Positions 43,330-46,686 of a stretch of 46,686 nt of DNA are shown in pieces; position 1 is the stretch's first letter; the number at the start of each line of letters is the position of its first letter. The translations under genes and the position numbers were made by a program. Source of the stretch: Bacteroidota bacterium. Lineage in GTDB: Bacteria; Bacteroidota; Bacteroidia; Sphingobacteriales; Sphingobacteriaceae. The notes beneath the pieces were generated by a model. The model was not told the origin of the DNA, did not search any database, and worked only from the letters and a program-made list of their open reading frames with translations. The stretch covers positions 1 through 46,686 of the forward strand of contig JAHJVW010000106.1 of NCBI GenBank assembly GCA_018828585.1, written 5' to 3'.

Positions 43330-45498
43330 ATGAAAAAACTCTTACTGTTAATTTGTTTCCCTTCTCTCCTTTTTGCCCAAAAATTCACCAAAGAGGAAAT
43401 CAAAAATTGGAAGGCTCAAGCTCAAAAAGTAGAAATCATTAGAGATAATTACGGCGTTCCACATATTTATGGCAAAACAGATGCTGACGCAGTTTTTGGT
43501 TTGTTATATGCACAATGTGAAGATGATTTCAAACGAGTTGAAATGAATTATGTAGAGAAATTGGGTAGGTTATCTGAAGTAAATGGAGCAAAAGATCTAT
43601 ATAATGATTTACAAATCCGTTTGTTGGTTGATTCCACAGAAGCAATTGCTGATTACAATAGTTCTGAACCTTGGATGAAACAACTATTGAATGCTTACGC
43701 AGATGGTATCAACTATTACTTATATACGCATCCAAAAGTCAAACCCGCTCTGTTAACAAAGTTCAAACCTTGGTATCCTTATTTATGGACTGATGGAAGC
43801 ATCGGCGCAATTAGTACAGCAGATTTATCAATTGGCGAATTAAAAAACCTCTATTCTGGTGAGAAAGAAACAGGAGTAATCGCACCAAAGCATTACGACC
43901 AACAAACTGGCTCTAATGGTTTTGCGATTGCACCTCAAAATACTGCTTCAGGGAATTCTATCTTATATATCAATCCACACACCACATTTTATTTTCGTCC
44001 AGAAGTGGAAATCAATAGTGAAGAGGGGTTACGTGTTTATGGAGCAGTAACTTGGGGACAATTTTTTATTTATCAAGGTTTTAATGACTACTGCGGCTGG
44101 ATGCATACTTCTAATAATGTGGATGTTGCTGATGCTTATATCGAAAAAATCATATCAAAAGGTAATGACTTGTTTTACGAATATGATGGGAAGTTAAATC
44201 CAGTTATTCAAAAGAAAATGATTGTTAAATATACAGAAGAAGGTAAAATGAAGCAAAAAATATTCAATACTTTCTTTACCAATAACGGACCAGTAATGGC
44301 CAAAAGAGATGGGAAATGGATCAGTTTGACCTCTTATAACCGAGCAGCAAAAAGTTTAGTACAAAGTTGGGTTCGTACTAAATCGAAAGGTTTGGCAGAT
44401 TATACCAAAGCAATGGATATGCTGGCCAATACTTCAAACAATACTGTATTTGCCGATAGAGATGGAAACATAGCTTACTGGCATGGAAACCATATTCCAA
44501 AAAGAGATCCAAAATATGATTGGACAAAACCAGTAGATGGTTCAACATCTGCGACAGCATACCAAGGTTTACATACGGTTAATGAAGGCGTTCACGTTTA
44601 CAACCCGAAGAACGGTTGGTTACAAAATTGCAATTCTACTCCTTTTACCTCGGCAGGGATTTATAGCCCTAAAAAGAGCAATTATCTTTCTTACATGGCG
44701 CCAGATGGAGAGAACTTTAGAGGGATTAATGCCGTAAAAGTTTTGAGCAAAGAACATCAATTTACTTTAGATAAAATTATTGAAACTGGATATGACACCT
44801 ATTTGTCCGCTTTTGAAGTACTCATTCCGCCTTTATTAAACGCTTATCAGGCTAAAGCCGATGCTTATCCAAACCTTAAAGAACCTATGGAGATTTTGAA
44901 AAAATGGGATTACCGTTCGGGTGTAAATTCGGTTGCCACCACTTTAGCTATTGAATGGGCGCAAAAATTAAGTCCTTCGATAATGCAGGTTTACGTAGAT
45001 GCTGGTGAAAAAGATCAAGTGGAGAAAACTCAAGAATTTGCCAAAACCGCTTCCTCTGATAAACTATTAGGCACTTTAACCGAAACCATAAACGAACTTC
45101 AAACAAAATTTGGAAAATGGCAAATGCCTTGGGGCGAGTTGAATCGTTTCCAAAGATTGACCGGGAACATCAACGAAGTTTATGATGATAACAAAGAAAG
45201 TATACCGGTAGGTTTTGCATCTGCTTTGTGGGGACAATTGCCTTCCTTTAACAGCAGATATATGGATGGTACTAAAAAACGCTATGGCGTGAGCGGAAAT
45301 AGTTTTATTTGTGCTGTAGAGTTTGGACCTAAAATTAAAGCAAAATCATTATTGGCGGGTGGAGAAAGTGGCCATGTGAATTCACCTCATTTTAATGATC
45401 AAGCTCAAGCATACGCCGATGGAAAATTTAAAGATGTTTTATTTTATAAAGAGGACGTACTGAAACATGTGGAGAAGCAATATCATCCAGGAGATTAG
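43330..45498 (+). CDS. Penicillin-acylase-type Ntn hydrolase (peptidase S45 family)
   Basis: A 722-residue periplasmic amidase. The signal peptide is residues 1-17 (ending LLFAQ), then an alpha chain with the family start VEIIRDNYGVPHIYGKTDAD, and the self-cleavage site QQTGSNGFAIAP. The new N-terminal Ser195 would be the nucleophile of the roughly 528-residue beta chain. Later family segments are DYCGWMHTSNNVDVADAY and GESGHVNSPHFNDQ. Substrates may be N-acyl homoserine lactones, cyclic lipopeptides or other N-acyl amides; the sequence does not decide. The gene stands alone between two hairpins. Confidence 0.92.
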   Translation: MKKLLLLICFPSLLFAQKFTKEEIKNWKAQAQKVEIIRDNYGVPHIYGKTDADAVFGLLYAQCEDDFKRVEMNYVEKLGRLSEVNGAKDLYNDLQIRLLVDSTEAIADYNSSEPWMKQLLNAYADGINYYLYTHPKVKPALLTKFKPWYPYLWTDGSIGAISTADLSIGELKNLYSGEKETGVIAPKHYDQQTGSNGFAIAPQNTASGNSILYINPHTTFYFRPEVEINSEEGLRVYGAVTWGQFFIYQGFNDYCGWMHTSNNVDVADAYIEKIISKGNDLFYEYDGKLNPVIQKKMIVKYTEEGKMKQKIFNTFFTNNGPVMAKRDGKWISLTSYNRAAKSLVQSWVRTKSKGLADYTKAMDMLANTSNNTVFADRDGNIAYWHGNHIPKRDPKYDWTKPVDGSTSATAYQGLHTVNEGVHVYNPKNGWLQNCNSTPFTSAGIYSPKKSNYLSYMAPDGENFRGINAVKVLSKEHQFTLDKIIETGYDTYLSAFEVLIPPLLNAYQAKADAYPNLKEPMEILKKWDYRSGVNSVATTLAIEWAQKLSPSIMQVYVDAGEKDQVEKTQEFAKTASSDKLLGTLTETINELQTKFGKWQMPWGELNRFQRLTGNINEVYDDNKESIPVGFASALWGQLPSFNSRYMDGTKKRYGVSGNSFICAVEFGPKIKAKSLLAGGESGHVNSPHFNDQAQAYADGKFKDVLFYKEDVLKHVEKQYHPGD

Positions 45499-45508
45499 CA
45501 ATGGAAAC

Positions 45509-45541
45509 TAGAGCATACGAAATTATTTTTTGTATGCTCTA
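45509..45541 (+). terminator. Hairpin between converging genes
   Basis: A 10-bp perfect stem (45509-45518 with 45532-45541) lies between the stop of the acylase gene and the stop of the converging kinase gene. The T run is in the loop rather than after the stem, so it is an atypical terminator that may act on both strands. Confidence 0.5.
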
Positions 45542-45547
45542 ATTCAC

Positions 45548-46686
45548 TTAAAACGGAATAAATATCACAAACTCGGCATATTCTCCTTCTTGGGTATCAA
45601 GTTTCAAACTACCGCCATGTCCTTTGGTAATGATATCATAACTCATGGATAAACCTAAGCCAGTACCTTCTCCAGTTGGTTTGGTAGTGAAAAATGGTTG
45701 GTAAATTTTATCCAATACTTTTTTAGGAATTCCTAAACCATTATCTCTAACCTTAATCTCAACTCCGTCTTCTAGTTTTTTTGTAGTGACACTTACCGTA
45801 GGTTTATAACTTTCAGGCGCACTTTTTTTCTTCTCTTCTACCGAATAAAAAGAGTTGTTAAACAAATTCAACAAAACCCTTCCTATATCTTGTGAAACTA
45901 CATTTATCATTCCTAGATGCTCATCATAATTAGTATCCATTGTAGCATTAAAGCTTTTATCCTTAGCCCTTAAACCATGATAACTCAAACGTAAATATTC
46001 GTCTGCAATAGCGTTAATATCTGTTTCTACTTTATTTCCAGAACTTGTTCTAGAGTGTTGCAACATTCCTTTAACAATAGCATCTGCTCTTTTACCATGT
46101 TGGGTGATTTTTCCTAAATTTTGTCTAATATCTTTAGCAATTGCAATCACATCTTCTGTATTATTATTCTGAAGCTCCTCTTCCATTTCGTCTAAAAGTT
46201 CCATGCTAACTTCAGAAAAGTTATTTACAAAATTTAGTGGATTTTGAATTTCATGTGCAATACCAGCAGTTAGTTCTCCAAGCGAGGCCATTTTCTCATG
46301 ATGAATCAGTTGTGTTTGAGTAGTTTTTAATTCGGCTAAAGCTTCTTCTAATTCTTCTTTTTGCTTAGTGAGTTCGGCCGTACGTTCTTCAACCTGATTC
46401 TCTAATTGCATTTTCTTAAGCTCTAAAGCTCTTTTATGTTCTTCTTCTATTTGTCTTTGTAGTTCATCTTTTTTTCTGGCTTTTTTCTGGCGATTATGCA
46501 TAAACAACATCGCAAATATCCAAATTATCGCAAAGCTTGAAGCGTTGCTAAAGTAACTGTCATACTCTTTATAAAGTCCATTATTAATGAGCTTAACAAG
46601 CTCTGAAATAAATTCAATAAAGATTAAAGGTATTACGGAATAAATAATTGTTCTTGAAACTTTAAACTCTTCATTTTTAGATACCA
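45548..46686 (-). CDS. Sensor histidine kinase, 5' end outside window
   Basis: The frame is open from the stop at 45548 to the window edge (378 residues seen). The Met at 46510 is internal, not the start. Upstream of it are two hydrophobic segments (RTIIYSVIPLIFIEFISELV and SFAIIWIFAMLFM), so the kinase is membrane-bound. Next come a charged coiled coil of about 60 residues, the HisKA motif LTAGIAHEIQNPLNFVNNF, and the ATPase domain with DNGLGIP and GEGTGLGLSMSYD. HisKA proteins with this 'HEIQNPLNF' form and coiled coil are common in Bacteroidota. No regulator gene is visible. Confidence 0.93.
   Translation of the reverse strand, partial: VSKNEEFKVSRTIIYSVIPLIFIEFISELVKLINNGLYKEYDSYFSNASSFAIIWIFAMLFMHNRQKKARKKDELQRQIEEEHKRALELKKMQLENQVEERTAELTKQKEELEEALAELKTTQTQLIHHEKMASLGELTAGIAHEIQNPLNFVNNFSEVSMELLDEMEEELQNNNTEDVIAIAKDIRQNLGKITQHGKRADAIVKGMLQHSRTSSGNKVETDINAIADEYLRLSYHGLRAKDKSFNATMDTNYDEHLGMINVVSQDIGRVLLNLFNNSFYSVEEKKKSAPESYKPTVSVTTKKLEDGVEIKVRDNGLGIPKKVLDKIYQPFFTTKPTGEGTGLGLSMSYDIITKGHGGSLKLDTQEGEYAEFVIFIPF

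Noticed and set aside
45548-46510. Apparent short soluble histidine kinase starting at 46510
   Set aside because: The frame continues without a stop to the window edge and encodes two hydrophobic segments, so the Met at 46510 is internal and the gene is cut by the window, not truncated.
1-46686. CRISPR arrays, insertion sequences, prophage, tRNA or rRNA genes
   Set aside because: No regularly spaced repeats, transposase or integrase genes, or recognisable tRNA/rRNA sequences were found by reading; a covariance search for tRNAs and small RNAs was not possible here.

Overview
The window looks like chromosomal core DNA from a Bacteroidota organism, most likely a Sphingobacteriaceae/Pedobacter-like bacterium. 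This is inferred from gene content, not from a database match. The evidence is: AT-rich DNA; start codons preceded by A/T-rich stretches rather than Shine-Dalgarno sequences; several -7 boxes of the Bacteroidota form TAnnTTTG; a gldB gene next to nadE; and an alternative complex III gene set joined to an aa3-type oxidase. I see no insertion sequence, prophage, CRISPR array, tRNA or rRNA.

Layout. (1) 1-4112: end of an F1Fo ATP synthase operon, atpE(partial)-atpF-atpH-atpA-atpG, closed by a strong terminator. atpD and atpC do not follow. Each spacer carries a palindromic structure. (2) 4183-9213: a lipoprotein, a small membrane protein, a patatin-like hydrolase paired with gldB, then divergently an outer-membrane barrel gene and nadE. 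(3) 9222-14886, minus strand: a compact run of a serine-peptidase homologue (S9) with Arg in the nucleophile position, a sensor kinase, its OmpR-type regulator, a DUF1345 membrane protein and an unknown secreted protein. (4) 15086-21837, plus strand: a TPR protein, DUF4286, a lone rfbC, an RluF-type pseudouridine synthase with a TTG start, and a 1038-residue Asp-box (BNR) propeller protein. (5) 22013-40629, minus strand: the respiratory block. Transcription order is actA-actB-actC-actD-actE-actF (alternative complex III), CoxII, CoxI, heme A synthase, heme O synthase, two subunit III paralogues, subunit IV, an Sco-like protein without copper ligands, a DUF420 protein with an EF-hand loop, and a small CxxC membrane protein. 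A terminator follows, then DUF983, DUF2461 and an OmpA-family lipoprotein. (6) 41017-46686: a deoxyhypusine-synthase-like gene, a POTRA-less Omp85-type barrel, a penicillin-acylase-type Ntn hydrolase, and a histidine kinase that runs off the window end.

How the parts fit. The act/cox block would move electrons from menaquinol through Fe-S clusters and c-hemes to oxygen and build proton-motive force. The atp operon spends that force. CtaA and CtaB supply heme A, and the small genes at the 3' end of the cox run are probable assembly factors.

I do not see a wholly new system. The observations most worth checking are family members with altered key residues (the Sco-like protein, the S9 peptidase homologue, the deoxyhypusine synthase homologue), the EF-hand in DUF420, and hairpins inside the atp and cox operons.
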